Below, piece after piece: positions 4,810 to 5,637 of a DNA stretch of 5,637 bases. The stretch comes from Allopontixanthobacter sp041552775 (GTDB taxonomy: Bacteria > Pseudomonadota > Alphaproteobacteria > Sphingomonadales > Sphingomonadaceae). A program made the translations under genes and the position numbers. Each line of letters opens with the position of its first letter. Position 1 is the stretch's first letter. The notes under the pieces are model-generated. The model searched no databases. It worked only from the letters and a program-made list of their open reading frames with translations, and had not been told where the DNA came from. Location of the stretch: assembly GCA_041552775.1 (NCBI GenBank), contig JBFEKH010000126.1:1-5637 (forward strand), read 5' to 3'.

Positions 4810-5637
4810 TCAGCCAACCAGCTTGCGGGCTGCGCGCTCGACCAGCGGTACATCGCTGGTAATCTCGCCCAGCATCACGATTTCGCCATTGGGCATCCGT
4901 CGGATCATCACCAGCCCGAATTCGTCGCCATCAGCGCTAAGTGCATCGAAGGATTGCGGCTGCAGGCTGCGCAGTTTGCGGGCCAGCTTTTCCTGCGGAC
5001 TTTCCGCTTCTTCGCCGTCTTTGTTGCTCTCTTCGCGGCGTAGCTGGCGTTCTGCCTTGACCACACCTTTCAGGCCGCCTTCAGCGTGTGCCAGGAAACC
5101 GGCCAGCATTCCGCGGCCCACTTCCATCCGGTGCGCATGGCTGAGCACGGCGGCATATTCCGTCAGGCGGGTCTTGTCGTAATCTGCGCCGAAGACCAGT
5201 TTCACGACCGGCGTCATCGGTGCGCGTTCCTGCATTGTCAGGCCGCTTGACGACACCAGTTCATCGAATTCTTCCTGTTCGTCCTGCGCCGCCAGGCTGA
5301 AGTCATAGGCACGGCCAACTGCGGCATAGAGGGCGGAGCGGCTGCGATCTTCACTGCTGCGCGCGGCCAATGCCAATTCGCGGGCTGCGGCGAGGCAATC
5401 GTAAAGCCCTTCGTCTAGGTCAGCGGGCGCTGGCTCGAGGAAATATTCTTCCTCGCCTTCCATCGCATAGGCATCGCCGGCCGACAGGTCGATCGGGACC
5501 TTGCGCGGAACGGACAGTCCGGTTGTCTTCCTTGAGCCGAACAGCGGCGATGGCAGGTCATCTTCCGCATCTTCGTCCGATTCGTCTTCGATTTCTTCGT
5601 CGTCTTCGTCTTCGAAGCTTTCGTCGAGACCCAATTC
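4810..5637 (-). CDS. Conserved-looking hypothetical protein with acidic N-terminal tract (5' partial)
   Basis: The 3' part of a gene, 275 residues visible, reading in frame through the right edge of the window, so the true start is outside; a TTG at 5634 is in frame but gives no reason to be a start. I do not recognise the family. Counting from the window edge, residues 5-27 are almost all Asp/Glu. A linker with RKTTGLSVPRK follows, then a second acidic patch (GEEEYFLEP). A largely helical core spans about 75-205, with a striking block APMTPVVKLVFG and ADYDKTRLTEYAAVL (139-164) that looks like a conserved motif. A charged, Glu/Lys-rich stretch (about 195-225) leads to a short C-terminal beta-type unit (FGLVMIRRMPNGEIVMLGEI, 240-259). 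There is no signal peptide or membrane helix in the visible part and only one cysteine, so it is probably cytoplasmic. Acidic tails of this kind often bind basic partners, but no function can be assigned. It is on the same strand as the operon, 123 bp upstream, and probably a separate unit. Confidence 0.8.
   Translation of the reverse strand, partial: ELGLDESFEDEDDEEIEDESDEDAEDDLPSPLFGSRKTTGLSVPRKVPIDLSAGDAYAMEGEEEYFLEPAPADLDEGLYDCLAAARELALAARSSEDRSRSALYAAVGRAYDFSLAAQDEQEEFDELVSSSGLTMQERAPMTPVVKLVFGADYDKTRLTEYAAVLSHAHRMEVGRGMLAGFLAHAEGGLKGVVKAERQLRREESNKDGEEAESPQEKLARKLRSLQPQSFDALSADGDEFGLVMIRRMPNGEIVMLGEITSDVPLVERAARKLVG
5557..5625 (-). repeat. Low-complexity GAA/GAC acidic-codon tract
   Basis: A run of mostly GAA, GAC and GAT codons within the partial gene, encoding 23 residues of which nearly all are Asp or Glu. 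On the plus strand it appears as repeated TTCGTC and TTCTTCGTCG units. Imperfect trinucleotide repetition of this kind can change length by replication slippage, so the tract may vary between strains. Confidence 0.6.

Overview
The window is GC-rich, densely packed bacterial chromosome, with almost no non-coding DNA. Protein style, GC-rich third codon positions and the gene families point to an alphaproteobacterium. Sphingomonadales (Erythrobacter/Sphingomonas relatives) is my best guess, from remembered similarity rather than any search.

Layout. Bases 1-645 (+) encode an HD-domain protein whose metal-ligand pattern resembles the diiron oxygenases PhnZ and MIOX. It converges on, and overlaps by 37 bp, the last gene of a four-gene cluster on the minus strand. 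In transcription order that cluster is: an N-terminally anchored alpha/beta hydrolase (4686-3724); a BepA-like M48 metalloprotease with C-terminal TPRs (3713-2358); a ScsC/DsbA-like thioredoxin-fold protein with a CGYC active site (2347-1643); and a second, unusual HExxH metalloprotease with a PDZ-like domain before the catalytic core (1643-609). The internal junctions are 10 bp, 10 bp and a 1-base TGATG overlap, so the four are very probably one operon. A 123-bp gap upstream (4687-4809) is the only real intergenic space; it holds two short inverted repeats and a ribosome binding site. Beyond it, also on the minus strand, lies the 3' part of an unrecognised gene with a strongly acidic N-terminal tract; its 5' end is outside the window.

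How the genes may work together. All four operon products carry an N-terminal export signal or membrane anchor, so they should act in the envelope. A BepA-type protease/chaperone together with a ScsC-type thiol-disulfide protein suggests envelope protein folding and quality control. The second metalloprotease has exactly two cysteines, while the BepA-like protease and the hydrolase have none. It is therefore the only other operon product that the thioredoxin-fold protein could oxidise or isomerise.

I found no RNA genes, insertion sequences, CRISPR arrays, attachment sites or origins. The least described parts are the PDZ-metalloprotease and its pairing with the ScsC-like protein, the altered active site of the HD protein, and the acidic unknown gene.
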